Assembly: GCF_001519065.1 (NCBI RefSeq)
Contig: NZ_KQ954258.1
Span: 124,001-188,000, forward strand
Origin: Novosphingobium sp. FSW06-99
GTDB taxonomy: Bacteria; Pseudomonadota; Alphaproteobacteria; Sphingomonadales; Sphingomonadaceae
DNA: 64,000 bases
Reading direction: 5' to 3'
The notes under the pieces were generated by a model. That model saw nothing but the letters and a program-made list of their open reading frames with translations, ran no database searches and was not told where the DNA came from. Positions within the stretch are counted from its first letter, which is position 1. The number at the start of each line of letters is the position of its first letter. A program made the position numbers and the translations under genes. Below are positions 7,714 through 17,593 of the stretch, piece after piece.

Positions 7714-10700
7714 CTATTCCGCGCTGTCGGGCAGGACCGGATGGCGATCGGGCGCGGGCGGCTGGCGGAATGTCGGCGGGGGTGATTTGGCCAGCGCGTC
7801 GAGCGCCACGGCCACCGCCGCCTCCAGTTGCGGATCGTGGCCCTGCCGCATTTTGGCCGGGTCCTGTTCGACGGTCACGTCGGGCGGAATGCCGATATCC
7901 TCGACTTCCCATTCGCCCTTGGTGCCATAGATCGCCCAGCGCGGCGCGGTCACGCTGCCCCCGTCAATCAGATCGGGATAGCCGCCGATGCCGACCAGCC
8001 CGCCCCAGGTGCGCACCCCGACCAGCGTACCGACACCCGCCTTGCGGAACAGCCACGGCAGGGCATCGCCGCCCGATCCCGACATCTGGTTGATCAGCAT
8101 GACTTTGGGGCCGAAAATCGCCTGCGCCGGCTCGACCACCGGTTCGCCTTCGCGGGTGGAATTGATCATCTGCGGGGTGCGCTTCAACTGGTCGACGATG
8201 AAATCGGCAATGTCGCCGCCATGGTTGAACCGTTCGTCGAGGATCACCCCCTGTTTGCCGACCTGGCCGAAGTAATAGCGGTTGAAGTTGGCAAACCCTC
8301 CGCTGGCGGTGTCGGGCAGATAGACATAGGCCAGCTTGCCCCCCGACAGCGCATCGACCGTGCGCCGGTTGGCCTCCATCCAGCCGTGCAGGCGCAGCGG
8401 GATATCGCGCGCCAGCGGCACGATCTTCACATCGCGCGCACCGCTGCCATCGGCATTTGGCCCGACCGTCAGCACGATCTGCTTGCCCGCCAGCCCTTCG
8501 AAGCCCTTGTAGACTTCGTTGGCGGCATCGACCGGGCGGCCATTGATCGCCAGCAGATAGTCGCCCGCATGGACTTGCGCACCCGGCTGGGTCAGCGGGG
8601 CGATCAATTCGGGGTTCCAGTTTTCGCCGGTCAGGATCGTGCGAAACCGGTAATGCCCGCCGACCAATTCAAAATCGGCGCCTGGCAGCCCCACCCCGAC
8701 GCTGGCCTGTTCGGGCCCTTCACCGCCGCGCACGAACGTATGGCCGACACCGATATGGCCGAGCATTTCCTCGAACAGCGTGTTCAGTTCGGCGCGGCTG
8801 CCAAGGCCGGGCAGAAACGCGGCATAGAGCTTTTCCGCGCGCGCCAGATCGAGCCCCTGCGCCTTGGGATCATAGAGGAAATCGCGCTCTATGCGCCAGA
8901 CTTCGTGGTACATCTGGCGCCATTCGGCAGGCGGATCGACGGTGATCGCGGCGGCGAATTTCATCGCATCGGGGCCCGCCTTGGCCGGGGCATCGGTCGG
9001 CGCCAGAAACAGATCGCGTTTGCGTGCAAACAGGATCTTCTTGCCATCGGCCGACACCGACAGCGAATCCGCATCGGCCCCATCGATCAGCGTGACGGGC
9101 TTGCGCGTCTTGGCATCGAAGCGGATCACGCTGACCGGAACCGGCGCATCCCCGCCCTGTGTCATGTCGTGATCGGTCTGCACCACCGGTGCGCTGACCG
9201 CCAGTACCGCGCCCGCTTCGGCGGGAAACAGCGTGACATAATGCGCCACCGGCAGGCCCAGCGCGACAATCCGCTGGTCCAGCCCGTCGAAATCGATCTG
9301 CACCGGTTTGGGCGCGGCGGGGGTCTTGTCGGCGGCTTTCTTGTCCGCCTTGTCGCCTTCGCCTTCCTCGTCGCTTTGGGGGGCAGAGGGCGAAACCCCG
9401 TCCTTGCGCAACACCGCGGCATAGACCGCACCGTCGGTGGCGCGGCCCAGGCTCGACATGTCGAGCCAGCCCGCGCCCAGCCCGCGGCTGGTGTCGGCAA
9501 TGAAATAGAGCACATCGCCGCCCGCATCGAACCGGGGCGACACCGCATCGCTCAGCCCGTCGGTCAGCGCGCGCGAGGTGCCGGTGTCGACCGCGTGGAT
9601 CATGATGGTGTGGAGGTGGTTGGGCCCTTGCAGCGTATAGGCGATGAACCGGCTGTCGGGCGACCACGCCGGATCGAGGTTGAAATCGGGACTGTCGTAA
9701 CGGTCGGTGGCGATCTTCACCGGCTTTGGCTCGTGCGCGGTCAGATCGATCAGCCACAAGTTGAGCCGTTTGTCGTGATAGACGATCCGTTTGGAATCGG
9801 GTGACCACACCGGCGCATAGAAAAACGAGGCGGGGCTGCCCAGATCGATCTTGCGCACCGCGCCGGTGCCGTTCTCTGCGCGGATATGCAGCGCATATTC
9901 GCCCGATTCATCGGAAAAATACGCCACTTGCTTGCCATCGGGCGACGGCGCCGGGTCGCGTTCGGCAATCCCGGCGGTCTGCGTCAGGTTGCGCGCATCG
10001 CCCTTTTCGACAGGGATCGACAGGATCTCGCCATGCGCCTCGATCACCACGCGTTTGGCCGACGCGGTCAGCACGGCCTTGGCAATGTCGCCCTTGTCCA
10101 GCGTCTTGATATGCACGCGCCGCGCCGGTGCCTCCGCGCCCAGCGTGATGGCAGGCCGCGTCAGCGTGCCACTGGCCAGATCATACAACTCGATCCGGCC
10201 GAAATGGTCGATCACGATCGCGCCTGGCCCCGCCGCAGCCGAGGCCATGTCGAACCCGTGGCCATTGTCGATCAGCCGGGTCACCGCGCCGGTGCGCGGG
10301 GCATAGCGATAGAGCGAGACCGGCCCCTCGCGGTCGGACAGGAAATAGACATCCTCGCCCACGAACATCGGATTGCGGTCGTTGGAATTGTCGCGCGGCA
10401 CTTTGGTAATCGCGCTGTCTTTCAGATCGGCGATCCAGATGCGCGCGGTCTGCCCGCCGTTGTACCGTTTCCACGCCGGTTGCCACTGGCCGAACGGGGT
10501 ATAGGCCAGATGGCTGCCATCGGGGCTGAGCGCGGCGTCCTCGCCCGAAGGCAGCGGCACGGGTTGCGGATCGCCGCCGCCGACCGGGATCAGATAGAAC
10601 CGGTCGAGATCGCGGATGGTGTCGCGTTGCGACCGGAACAGCACGTTGCTGCCATCGGCGCTCCACCCCAGCGCGACATCGGCGCCGGGGTGCCAGGTCA

Positions 10701-11013
10701 GACGGCGCGGCGTGCCCCCGGCGGTGGGCACGACATAGACATCGGTATTGCCATCATAGCGCCCGGTATAAGCGATCATCGAACCATCGGGCGAAAACAC
10801 TGGCCGACTGTTGTCGCCCTGCCCGGTCACCACCACATGCGCCGCGCCGCCGCCACGCGGGACCACCCAGATCGCCCCGGCATAGTCGAACGCGATCGCA
10901 TCGGCCGACAGGCTGGGATGCTGCAACAGCCGGGGCGGTTCGCGGCCCTGTGCAGACGCACCAAACAACGCCGCCGCGACAAGTGCGGTGGTTGCAAAAA
11001 ATTGGCCTCGCAT
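7714..11013 (-). CDS. tricorn-like S41 family peptidase, exported
   Basis: A 1099-residue protein with a Sec signal peptide (ATTALVAAALFGASA). The N-terminal two thirds are WD40/PD40-type beta-propeller repeats with recurring SPDG and WSPDS motifs. A linker with charged residues follows (around residues 560-580), then a tricorn-core/S41 region. Near residue 820 is a PDZ-like segment (GDYLLAINGRPVDA). The C-terminal S41 domain has the SGSGGD motif with the probable nucleophile near residue 980. This matches tricorn protease homologues, which degrade peptides; in Gram-negative bacteria the exported form is likely periplasmic. ATG 11013 has a GGGGGA ribosome site; ATG 11028 is an alternative. 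Confidence 0.92.
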   Translation of the reverse strand: MRGQFFATTALVAAALFGASAQGREPPRLLQHPSLSADAIAFDYAGAIWVVPRGGGAAHVVVTGQGDNSRPVFSPDGSMIAYTGRYDGNTDVYVVPTAGGTPRRLTWHPGADVALGWSADGSNVLFRSQRDTIRDLDRFYLIPVGGGDPQPVPLPSGEDAALSPDGSHLAYTPFGQWQPAWKRYNGGQTARIWIADLKDSAITKVPRDNSNDRNPMFVGEDVYFLSDREGPVSLYRYAPRTGAVTRLIDNGHGFDMASAAAGPGAIVIDHFGRIELYDLASGTLTRPAITLGAEAPARRVHIKTLDKGDIAKAVLTASAKRVVIEAHGEILSIPVEKGDARNLTQTAGIAERDPAPSPDGKQVAYFSDESGEYALHIRAENGTGAVRKIDLGSPASFFYAPVWSPDSKRIVYHDKRLNLWLIDLTAHEPKPVKIATDRYDSPDFNLDPAWSPDSRFIAYTLQGPNHLHTIMIHAVDTGTSRALTDGLSDAVSPRFDAGGDVLYFIADTSRGLGAGWLDMSSLGRATDGAVYAAVLRKDGVSPSAPQSDEEGEGDKADKKAADKTPAAPKPVQIDFDGLDQRIVALGLPVAHYVTLFPAEAGAVLAVSAPVVQTDHDMTQGGDAPVPVSVIRFDAKTRKPVTLIDGADADSLSVSADGKKILFARKRDLFLAPTDAPAKAGPDAMKFAAAITVDPPAEWRQMYHEVWRIERDFLYDPKAQGLDLARAEKLYAAFLPGLGSRAELNTLFEEMLGHIGVGHTFVRGGEGPEQASVGVGLPGADFELVGGHYRFRTILTGENWNPELIAPLTQPGAQVHAGDYLLAINGRPVDAANEVYKGFEGLAGKQIVLTVGPNADGSGARDVKIVPLARDIPLRLHGWMEANRRTVDALSGGKLAYVYLPDTASGGFANFNRYYFGQVGKQGVILDERFNHGGDIADFIVDQLKRTPQMINSTREGEPVVEPAQAIFGPKVMLINQMSGSGGDALPWLFRKAGVGTLVGVRTWGGLVGIGGYPDLIDGGSVTAPRWAIYGTKGEWEVEDIGIPPDVTVEQDPAKMRQGHDPQLEAAVAVALDALAKSPPPTFRQPPAPDRHPVLPDSAE

Positions 11014-11079
11014 GAAGTCCCCCGCCATCAAGCACCCGCTGACTGCGCCTGGGCAACTGTGGCAGGCCTGTGCGGGAAA

Positions 11080-12324
11080 TCAAGCCGGGGCGTGTGTGCC
11101 CATGCTCTCGGCCTCGATCGCGGCATAGAGCGCAAACGGATCGCGCACCGCACGGCCCAGCGCGGCCTCGAATTCGGCCTGCGACGAGGCCCCGGCATAG
11201 TCGTGGCGCGCCTCGCCCGCCAGGTTCGACTGGAAGATGCCCGCTGCACTGACCGGCAGGAAATCCTCATAGACAATCGGTTCGATCGCATCGCCCCGGC
11301 GGCGCACATGGATCAGGCCCTGTTCGACCAGCGTGGCCAGATCGTCGGGGAACGCGGCAAAGGCACTGGCCAGCCGTTGCGCATAAGGCACGCCGCGATC
11401 ACCATCGAGCGCCTGCGCCAGCAAGGCATCATAGAGCGCGCGACCCTTGCGGGTCAGCGCCGCGCCGCGCTGTTCGATCTCGCCAAAGCGCGCGGTGTGG
11501 CGGCCCTGTTCGTCGCCGGTCTGGTCGGTGAAGCGCACCGGTTCGGTCAATGCGCGAAAGCTGGTCTGGCGCAGCAGGACCGGTACGGTCCGCGCCGGGG
11601 GCCCCTCGATCATCGCCTTGGCATCGATGCCCGCCGCTTCCATCGCCGCCTGTGCCGCGTCGATATCGTGGGTGCGCGGGGTCAGGTGGTTGATATGCGG
11701 CCCCTTGAACGCGACGATATCGGCGATCAGCCGATGCGCGTCCGACAGCCGCCGATAGGTCGCGCTGTCGACCGTGGCCTCGGCATGCCAGCGAAAGGTT
11801 TCGAGCAGCGCGGCGACAAACGCATCGGCATCGGCGTCATCCAGCCCGCCCTGCGCTTCGGCCCGCGTGATCAGCGCGATCGCCTCGGGGCGAAAGATCT
11901 GCCGACGCGCCAGGATCGCGGCCACTTCCTCGCGCAAGGCGGCATCGGCGATCAGGTCGAGCCGCAACAGCGAACAGAACACGCGGAACGGATTGGCCGC
12001 CAGCGCTGCATCGGTGACCGGGCGAAACGCGGTCGAATGCACCGGCACCCCGGCGGGCGCCAGATCGTAATAGCCGACCGGCTCCATGCCCAGCACCGCA
12101 AAGGCGCGCGCCATCATTGCCAGTTCCGCCGCCGTGCCGACGCGGATCGCGCCATGGCGTTCGGGTTCGTCGGCATCGGCATGCCCGGTGCGCGCGTTGA
12201 CCGCATCGACCAACGTCAGCAGATCGGCATAGAGCGGCACCTCGCGCCGGTACATCGCCGACAGCGCGGCGCAGAACCGCGCCCGGATCGTATCGGGATC
12301 GACCAGATTGTGTGCCACCGTCAT
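11080..12324 (-). CDS. 2-oxoadipate dioxygenase/decarboxylase-like (HglS/YdcJ, DUF1338)
   Basis: A 414-residue protein of the DUF1338/VOC-like family. HglS of Pseudomonas putida converts 2-oxoadipate to D-2-hydroxyglutarate in lysine catabolism using Fe(II). Family-typical metal-ligand segments are VPVHSTAFRP (early His) and HINHLTPR (second His), followed by an Arg/Glu-rich C-terminal part ending near YEDFLPVSAAGIF. The start is ATG 12324, with AGGA eight bases upstream; ATG 12333 is possible. It is divergent from a LysR regulator with a 90-base shared promoter region, which is likely its regulator. No other lysine-catabolism gene lies nearby, so the in vivo substrate is inferred. Confidence 0.85.
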   Translation of the reverse strand: MTVAHNLVDPDTIRARFCAALSAMYRREVPLYADLLTLVDAVNARTGHADADEPERHGAIRVGTAAELAMMARAFAVLGMEPVGYYDLAPAGVPVHSTAFRPVTDAALAANPFRVFCSLLRLDLIADAALREEVAAILARRQIFRPEAIALITRAEAQGGLDDADADAFVAALLETFRWHAEATVDSATYRRLSDAHRLIADIVAFKGPHINHLTPRTHDIDAAQAAMEAAGIDAKAMIEGPPARTVPVLLRQTSFRALTEPVRFTDQTGDEQGRHTARFGEIEQRGAALTRKGRALYDALLAQALDGDRGVPYAQRLASAFAAFPDDLATLVEQGLIHVRRRGDAIEPIVYEDFLPVSAAGIFQSNLAGEARHDYAGASSQAEFEAALGRAVRDPFALYAAIEAESMGTHAPA

Positions 12325-12414
12325 GACTGTCATCCTGTCCATGGCTTGACCCGGCATCATCAGGGTCATACCGCAAATGCCATCAATCGCGGCAAACACA
12401 GGCGCAATCAAGCG

Positions 12415-13386
12415 ATGAATCGACCTGACATCATTCCCGAATGGAATGACCCAGCATCGGCGCGGCGCAATCTGCCCGCCACCGCCACGTTGCAGGCGTT
12501 CGAGGCGGCGGCGCGCCTGGGCAGCTTTACGCGCGCCGCGCGCGATCTGTCGCTGACCCAGAGCGCGATCAGCCGCCAGATCCGCGCGCTGGAGGACAGT
12601 CTGGGCCAGGCGCTGTTCTTTCGCGACAAACAGACCGTGCGGCTGACCCCGGTGGGGCAGACGTATGCCGCCGAAGTGCGCCGCGCGCTGGCGATCCTGT
12701 CGGCGGCAACGCTGGGCTGTCGGCTCAATCCGGGTGGCGGGGTGCTCAATCTGGCGGTGCTGCCCACCTTCGGCACGCGCTGGCTGGCGCCACGACTGGG
12801 CCGGTTTGGCGAATTGCACCCCGGCATCACGCTGAGCCTGACCACACGGCTGGCGCCGTTCGATTTTGCATCCGACACGATCGATCTGGCGATCCATTTC
12901 GGACGGCCGCACTGGCCGGGCGGCGAACTGATGCCGCTGATGCCCGAAACCGTGCTGCCGGTGTGCAGCCCGGCCTTGCGCGCGCACCACGGTTTTGCCC
13001 AGGCTGCCGACCTGACGCGCGCGCCGCTGATCCGGCTGACCTCGCGCGCCGAGGCCTGGCCGCGCTGGTTTGCGCGGCACGGCATCGATCATGTGCCCGG
13101 CGCTGCGATGCAGATCGACCAGTTCGCCACCGCCGCGCAACTGGCCATTGCCGGGGCCGGCGTGGCGCTGATGCCGACATTCCTGATCGCCGAGGAATTG
13201 GCACAGGGCCTGCTGGTCACCGCGATCGACACCGCGCCCAGCGACAGCGACGACAGCTATTATCTGGTCTGGCCGACCGGGCGGCGCGACTATCCCCCGC
13301 TGGTGGCCTTTCGTGAGTGGATCTGTGCCGAGGCGGCGGGGACATTTCACCCCCTGCCATTGCGGCAAAAGGACATCGCCGGCTGA
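12415..13386 (+). CDS. LysR family regulator (GcvA-like)
   Basis: A 323-residue LysR regulator. The N-terminal winged HTH (about residues 19-80) contains FTRAARDLSLTQSAISRQIRALE, shown here only in part, and the rest is a periplasmic-binding-like effector domain with LAIHFGRP and PVCSPAL segments, as in the GcvA/AmpR-like subgroup. The gene is divergent from the 2-oxoadipate dioxygenase-like gene, which suggests autoregulation and control of that gene. The TGA overlaps the ATG of a small cytochrome c gene (TGATG), so the regulator and cytochrome share a transcript. The start at ATG 12415 gives the usual LysR length. Confidence 0.92.
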   Translation: MNRPDIIPEWNDPASARRNLPATATLQAFEAAARLGSFTRAARDLSLTQSAISRQIRALEDSLGQALFFRDKQTVRLTPVGQTYAAEVRRALAILSAATLGCRLNPGGGVLNLAVLPTFGTRWLAPRLGRFGELHPGITLSLTTRLAPFDFASDTIDLAIHFGRPHWPGGELMPLMPETVLPVCSPALRAHHGFAQAADLTRAPLIRLTSRAEAWPRWFARHGIDHVPGAAMQIDQFATAAQLAIAGAGVALMPTFLIAEELAQGLLVTAIDTAPSDSDDSYYLVWPTGRRDYPPLVAFREWICAEAAGTFHPLPLRQKDIAG

Positions 13387-13706
13387 TGGCCGAAACTGCC
13401 AAAGCCCCGACCATGCGGAAAATCAACGGGCGCGCCTTGCTGTTGCTGACCGCCGTCGCGCTGGGTGGCGCCGCACAGGCGCCCGCTTCGCCCGACACGT
13501 TCGCGCCCGGCCCCGGCCAACCCCAAACCGAGCGCGCCTGCACCGCCTGCCATTCTGCCGCGCTGGTCACCGGTGAGCGCCGCACCGCCGCACAATGGGC
13601 CCGCCTGGTCGACCGCATGATCGCCAACGGCGCGCAAGTGCCCGACGCCGACTATCCCGCAATCGTCGCATACCTGGCGCGCACCTACCCCCCGAGCGTT
13701 CGCTAA
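13386..13706 (+). CDS. small periplasmic c-type cytochrome
   Basis: A 106-residue protein with one heme-c attachment motif, CTACH, about 52 residues from the start. The sequence after it (residues 59-106) resembles cytochrome subunits of quinohemoprotein dehydrogenases (QWARLVDRMIANGA). A signal peptide (RALLLLTAVALGGAAQA) predicts export. ATG 13386 overlaps the LysR stop; ATG 13413 would give a more standard signal peptide. No conserved axial Met is obvious after the heme motif. Its electron donor or acceptor is unknown, and coupling to a LysR gene is unusual. Confidence 0.8.
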   Translation: MAETAKAPTMRKINGRALLLLTAVALGGAAQAPASPDTFAPGPGQPQTERACTACHSAALVTGERRTAAQWARLVDRMIANGAQVPDADYPAIVAYLARTYPPSVR

Positions 13707-13707
13707 A

Positions 13708-13739
13708 CCGACCCCACCCCGGCCGGGGTTCGCGGTCGG
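13708..13739. terminator. hairpin between convergent cytochrome and cobQ genes
   Basis: CCGACC (13708-13713) pairs with GGTCGG (13734-13739), with an inner self-complementary CCCCGG/CCGGGG block. On the minus strand the stem is followed by a short T run (TTTAG). It lies between two convergent stops and probably ends both transcripts. Confidence 0.5.
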
Positions 13740-13762
13740 GTTTGACCTTGACCAGAGCGTCC

Positions 13763-15220
13763 CTAGCGCCGCGTTCCAGCCAGTTCGAGCAGACCATCGA
13801 TGTCAAGATGCTGTTCCAGCGCATCGGCCAGCGAATCGAGCGCCTGATCGACGCTATGCGCATAATCGGCCCCGCTGCTGCGCGCGCCCATGCGGGCCAG
13901 CACCGCGCGGCGCAACGGGGTCGATGCCAGCAAGGCGTGGCAATATGTGCCCATCACCCGGCCATCGGCGCTGATCGCGCCATCCGCGCCGCGCCCGGTC
14001 AGGTGCGCAAAGGGCCGGGCGCAATCGGGCCCGGTGGTTTCGCCCATGTGCATTTCATACCCGGCAAAGGCCTGATCGAGCGCCAGGCCTTGCACCGCCA
14101 GCAGGGCCTTGTGCGCGGTCAGCTCGGTCACGACATCGAGCAGCCCCAGCCCCGGCGCGGTGCCCGGCGTGCCCTCGATGCCCAGCGGATCGGCGATGGT
14201 GCGGCCCAGCATCTGGTACCCGCCGCAAATGCCCAGCACCATGCCGCCGCGCCGATGGTGCGCCAGGATATCGATATCCCACCCTTGCGCGCGCACAAAC
14301 GCCATGTCGGCAATCGTCGCCTTGGATCCCGGCAACACGATCAGCGCCGCCTCTGCCGGGATCGGCGATCCGGGCGGCACCATCACGACCTCGACCGAAG
14401 GTTCCAGCCGCAGAGGATCGAGATCGTCGAAATTGGCGATGCGCGGCAGGATCGGGCAGGCCACCAGCACGCGATCGGGCATGACCTTGCGCGCCGCTTC
14501 CAGCACCACCGCATCCTCGCTGGGCAGGCGCGCGGTCTGCGCCAGCCAGGGCACCAACCCGAACCCGCGCCAGCCGCTGCGCTGTTCGATTGCGCGATAG
14601 CCATCGGCAAACAGCGCGGGATCGCCACGAAACTTGTTGATGATAAACCCGCCGATCATCGCCGCATCGGCGGGATCGAGCACCGCGCGGGTGCCCACCA
14701 CGGCGGCAATTACCCCGCCGCGATCGATATCGCCGACCAGCACCACCGGCACCCCGGCGGCGCGGGCAAAACCCATGTTGGCAATGTCGCCCGCGCGCAA
14801 GTTGATCTCGGCGGGTGATCCGGCGCCTTCAACCACCACCACCTCGGCGCGCGCGGCCAGCCGATAATAGCTGGCCATGACATCGTCCAGCAGCGCGGCA
14901 CGGGCCTCGCGGTAATTGCCGCTGCCCAGCGTGCCGCGCACCGCGCCATGCACGATCAACTGGCTGGTACGATCGGCCTGTGGCTTGAGCAGCACCGGGT
15001 TCATGTCGGTGTGGAGCGTCGCGCGCGCGGCGATCGCCTGCAGCGCCTGCGCGCGGCCGATTTCGCCGCCTTCAGGCGTGACGGCGGCGTTGTTCGACAT
15101 GTTCTGCGGCTTGAACGGCAGGACCGACAGCCCGCGATTGGCCAGCGCGCGGCACAACCCGGCCACCAGCACCGATTTGCCGACATCCGACCCCGTGCCC
15201 TGCAACATCAGCGCCGCCAT
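13763..15220 (-). CDS. cobQ: cobyric acid synthase
   Basis: CobQ (CbiP in Salmonella) amidates adenosylcobyrinate a,c-diamide at positions b, d, e and g using glutamine and ATP. The 485-residue protein has the N-terminal [10 protein letters not shown]-loop variant, the FKPQNMSNN segment, and a class I glutamine amidotransferase-like domain with the nucleophile Cys in [10 protein letters not shown] and a conserved His near [16 protein letters not shown] 15220 lies four bases after the cobS stop, so cobQ is the last gene of the leftward cobU-cobT-cobS-cobQ operon. Confidence 0.97.
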   Translation of the reverse strand: MAALMLQGTGSDVGKSVLVAGLCRALANRGLSVLPFKPQNMSNNAAVTPEGGEIGRAQALQAIAARATLHTDMNPVLLKPQADRTSQLIVHGAVRGTLGSGNYREARAALLDDVMASYYRLAARAEVVVVEGAGSPAEINLRAGDIANMGFARAAGVPVVLVGDIDRGGVIAAVVGTRAVLDPADAAMIGGFIINKFRGDPALFADGYRAIEQRSGWRGFGLVPWLAQTARLPSEDAVVLEAARKVMPDRVLVACPILPRIANFDDLDPLRLEPSVEVVMVPPGSPIPAEAALIVLPGSKATIADMAFVRAQGWDIDILAHHRRGGMVLGICGGYQMLGRTIADPLGIEGTPGTAPGLGLLDVVTELTAHKALLAVQGLALDQAFAGYEMHMGETTGPDCARPFAHLTGRGADGAISADGRVMGTYCHALLASTPLRRAVLARMGARSSGADYAHSVDQALDSLADALEQHLDIDGLLELAGTRR

Positions 15221-15224
15221 GGCC

Positions 15225-15989
15225 CTAGCGCGCCCCCATCCAGCCGCTGAGAACGATCCACGCGCCAACTTCGGCCAGTTGCTGCATCGCGCCGAGCACA
15301 TCACCGGTCTGCCCGCCGATCTGGCGCCACGCCAGCCATGCCAATGCGCCCACCATGGCGGCGATCGGCAGCGCCAGGATCAGCCCCGCCGCGCCAGCCA
15401 GCACCAGCAGCGCGCCAAGCCCCAGCGTCAGCGAAACGCCCGCCGACACCGCGCCGACACCCGACGCCGCCTTGCCCAGACCATCGTCGCGCGCGGCGGG
15501 CATGCGCCACAGCACCGGGGCCAGACCGGCACGGCTGGCCACGCCGATCGCCACCAGCGTGCCCAGCGCGCGACCGGGTGCCACCGCCGCCACATCCGCC
15601 AGCGCCGCCCAGCGCAACCCGACCACCAGCACCAGCGCCAGCACGCCATACGTCCCGATCCGGCTGTCGCGCATGATCGCCAGCTTGCGCGCGCGGTCGG
15701 CCCCGCCGCCAAAGCCGTCGGCCAGATCGGCCAGCCCGTCTTCGTGGAGCCCGCCGGTCACCAGCACGCCCGCCGCCAACGCCAGCCCGCTGGCCACCAT
15801 GGGCGACAGATGCACCATCAAGCCCAGCGCGAGCGTCGCCGCGCTTGCCCCGCCGACGATCACCCCGACCAGCGGAAAGGCCCAGGCCGCCGCGCCGATC
15901 GAGGGCACCGGTTCGCGCAAGCGCCCCATCGGCACCCGGCTGAGCAGCATGAAGGCCAGCCGCAGTTCGTGCAGCCGCGCGCCGATCAC
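15225..15989 (-). CDS. cobS: adenosylcobinamide-GDP ribazoletransferase
   Basis: CobS (CobV) joins adenosylcobinamide-GDP and alpha-ribazole in the membrane to complete the lower ligand of cobalamin. The 254-residue protein has several hydrophobic segments and the conserved [14 protein letters not shown] motif, which binds Mg and substrate. The GTG at 15989 overlaps the cobT stop as GTGA, indicating translational coupling. Length and hydrophobicity match the family. Confidence 0.95.
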   Translation of the reverse strand: MIGARLHELRLAFMLLSRVPMGRLREPVPSIGAAAWAFPLVGVIVGGASAATLALGLMVHLSPMVASGLALAAGVLVTGGLHEDGLADLADGFGGGADRARKLAIMRDSRIGTYGVLALVLVVGLRWAALADVAAVAPGRALGTLVAIGVASRAGLAPVLWRMPAARDDGLGKAASGVGAVSAGVSLTLGLGALLVLAGAAGLILALPIAAMVGALAWLAWRQIGGQTGDVLGAMQQLAEVGAWIVLSGWMGAR

Positions 15990-17002
15990 GCGGTTGCCAC
16001 GCCAGCCTGGGCAAAGGTCGCCATGCCGTTGTGGCAGGCCAGCGCAGAACGGACGACGCCCAGCGCCAGCGCTGCGCCAGACCCTTCGCCCAGCCGCATG
16101 TCGAGCGCCAGCAGCGGCTGTTTGCCCAGTCCGGCGGCCAAACGACGATGCCCCGGTTCGGCGCTGACATGGCCGATCAGACAATGATCCAGCGTCGCCG
16201 GGGCCAGCGCGTGCAGCGGTGCGACCGCCGCCGTGCAGATAAAGCCATCGAGCAGAACCGGAATGCGCGATTGCCGCGCCGCCAGCACCGCGCCGCAGAT
16301 CGCCGCCTGTTCGCGCCCCCCCAGCGCCGCCAGCAGATCGAGCCCGCGCCGTGCGCCATGGCGGGCCACACCTTGCGCCACGACATCGGCCTTGCGCGCG
16401 ATCCCGGCGGCATCGGCGCCGGTGCCGGGCCCCACCCATTGCGCCGCATCGCCGCCAAACACCGCCAACGCCAGTGCGGCGGCGACGGTCGAATTGCCGA
16501 TGCCCATTTCGCCCAGAATCAGGATATCCGCCGCTGGATCAACCGCCGCCGCGCCGGCGTTGATCGCCGCCAGACACTCCTCGTCCGTCATCGCCGGGCC
16601 CGCGGTGAAATCCGCCGTTGGCCGATCGAGATCGAGCGCCACCACATTCAGATCGGCGCCGTTCGCCGCGCACAACTGGTTGATCGCGGCGCCCCCGGCG
16701 GCAAAATTGGCGACCATCTGCGCGGTCACTTCGGCGGGAAAGGCGCTGACGCCATGGACGCAGATGCCGTGATTGCCCGCAAACACCAGCGCCTGCGCGC
16801 GCGCGATCACGGGCCGCGCCGTACCGCGCCATCCGGCCATGAACACCGCCAGGTCTTCCAGCCGCCCGAGCGAACCGGGTGGTTTGGTCAATTGCGTCTG
16901 ACGGTCGCGCGCCGCCTGCGCAGCGGCGGCATCGAACGGTGCCAGATTGGCCAGCACCCCGGAAATTGCGTCAAGCCGGTTGAGCATCACGTCACTTGCC
17001 AT
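15986..17002 (-). CDS. cobT: nicotinate-nucleotide-dimethylbenzimidazole phosphoribosyltransferase
   Basis: CobT makes alpha-ribazole phosphate from DMB and nicotinate mononucleotide. At 338 residues it carries the expected motifs: TKPPGSLGRLE near the N-terminus, VFAGNHGI, GEMGIGNST, and the C-terminal LGEGSGAALA containing the catalytic Glu region. ATG 17002 overlaps the cobU TGA (TGATG); a GTG at 17005 is an alternative. Together with bluB on the other strand, which makes DMB, it supports assembly of true cobalamin rather than a pseudocobalamin. Confidence 0.96.
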   Translation of the reverse strand: MASDVMLNRLDAISGVLANLAPFDAAAAQAARDRQTQLTKPPGSLGRLEDLAVFMAGWRGTARPVIARAQALVFAGNHGICVHGVSAFPAEVTAQMVANFAAGGAAINQLCAANGADLNVVALDLDRPTADFTAGPAMTDEECLAAINAGAAAVDPAADILILGEMGIGNSTVAAALALAVFGGDAAQWVGPGTGADAAGIARKADVVAQGVARHGARRGLDLLAALGGREQAAICGAVLAARQSRIPVLLDGFICTAAVAPLHALAPATLDHCLIGHVSAEPGHRRLAAGLGKQPLLALDMRLGEGSGAALALGVVRSALACHNGMATFAQAGVATA

Positions 17003-17508
17003 CACTTCACTTTCAGCGGCAGCCCGGCCACCGCCAGGATCACTTCATCGGCCACGGCGGCGACATGCTGGTTAAGCCATCCCGCCGCATCGCGAAAGGC
17101 GCGGGCCAGCGCGTTGTCGGGCACGATCCCGCTGCCCACTTCGTTGGTGACCAGCACCACCGGATCGCCTTGCGCTTGCAGGCACGCGACCAGCGCGGCG
17201 GCCTCGACCTGCCAGTCATGGCCACCGAGCATCAGGTTGGTCAGCCACAAGGTCAGGCAGTCGACCAGACGCGGCCCCTGCCCATCGCTTGCCACCAACG
17301 CCTCGGTCAATGCCAGCGGGGCATGGCGTGTGTGCCATTGCGGCCCCCGCCGTGCCTGATGCGCGGCGATCCGTTCGGCCATTTCGGCATCGTGCGCTTC
17401 GGCGGTGGCGATATAGATCGCCTGCGCGCCCAGCGACAGTACGCGTGCTTCGGCAATCGCGCTCTTGCCCGAGCGCGCACCGCCGGTCACCACAATCACC
17501 TGACCCAT
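17002..17508 (-). CDS. cobU: bifunctional adenosylcobinamide kinase/guanylyltransferase
   Basis: CobU (CobP) phosphorylates adenosylcobinamide and then attaches GMP. The 168-residue protein opens with the P-loop GGARSGKS, followed by the conserved YIATAEAHDAEM segment and the VTNEVGSGIVP motif. It is the first gene of the leftward cob operon and is divergent from cobC, with an 85-base shared promoter region. A TTGACT-like hexamer is seen in that region but no convincing -10 box. There is no riboswitch signature before it. Confidence 0.96.
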   Translation of the reverse strand: MGQVIVVTGGARSGKSAIAEARVLSLGAQAIYIATAEAHDAEMAERIAAHQARRGPQWHTRHAPLALTEALVASDGQGPRLVDCLTLWLTNLMLGGHDWQVEAAALVACLQAQGDPVVLVTNEVGSGIVPDNALARAFRDAAGWLNQHVAAVADEVILAVAGLPLKVK

Positions 17509-17593
17509 CGCCTGGCACCCTGTCGAAGTTTGACTTGCCCGATCCGCGCCGCGACACCACAAGCGCGTGCTCTGCACAAGGAGATATGCGCCC

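Noticed and set aside
7828..9804. 658-codon open frame on the plus strand
   Set aside because: Antisense to the tricorn-like S41 gene, whose reading has clear signal peptide, repeats and catalytic motifs; the plus-strand product has no domain.
9886..12414. Long upstream extension of the LysR frame
   Set aside because: It is antisense to the S41 and HglS-like genes; family homology starts only near 12415.
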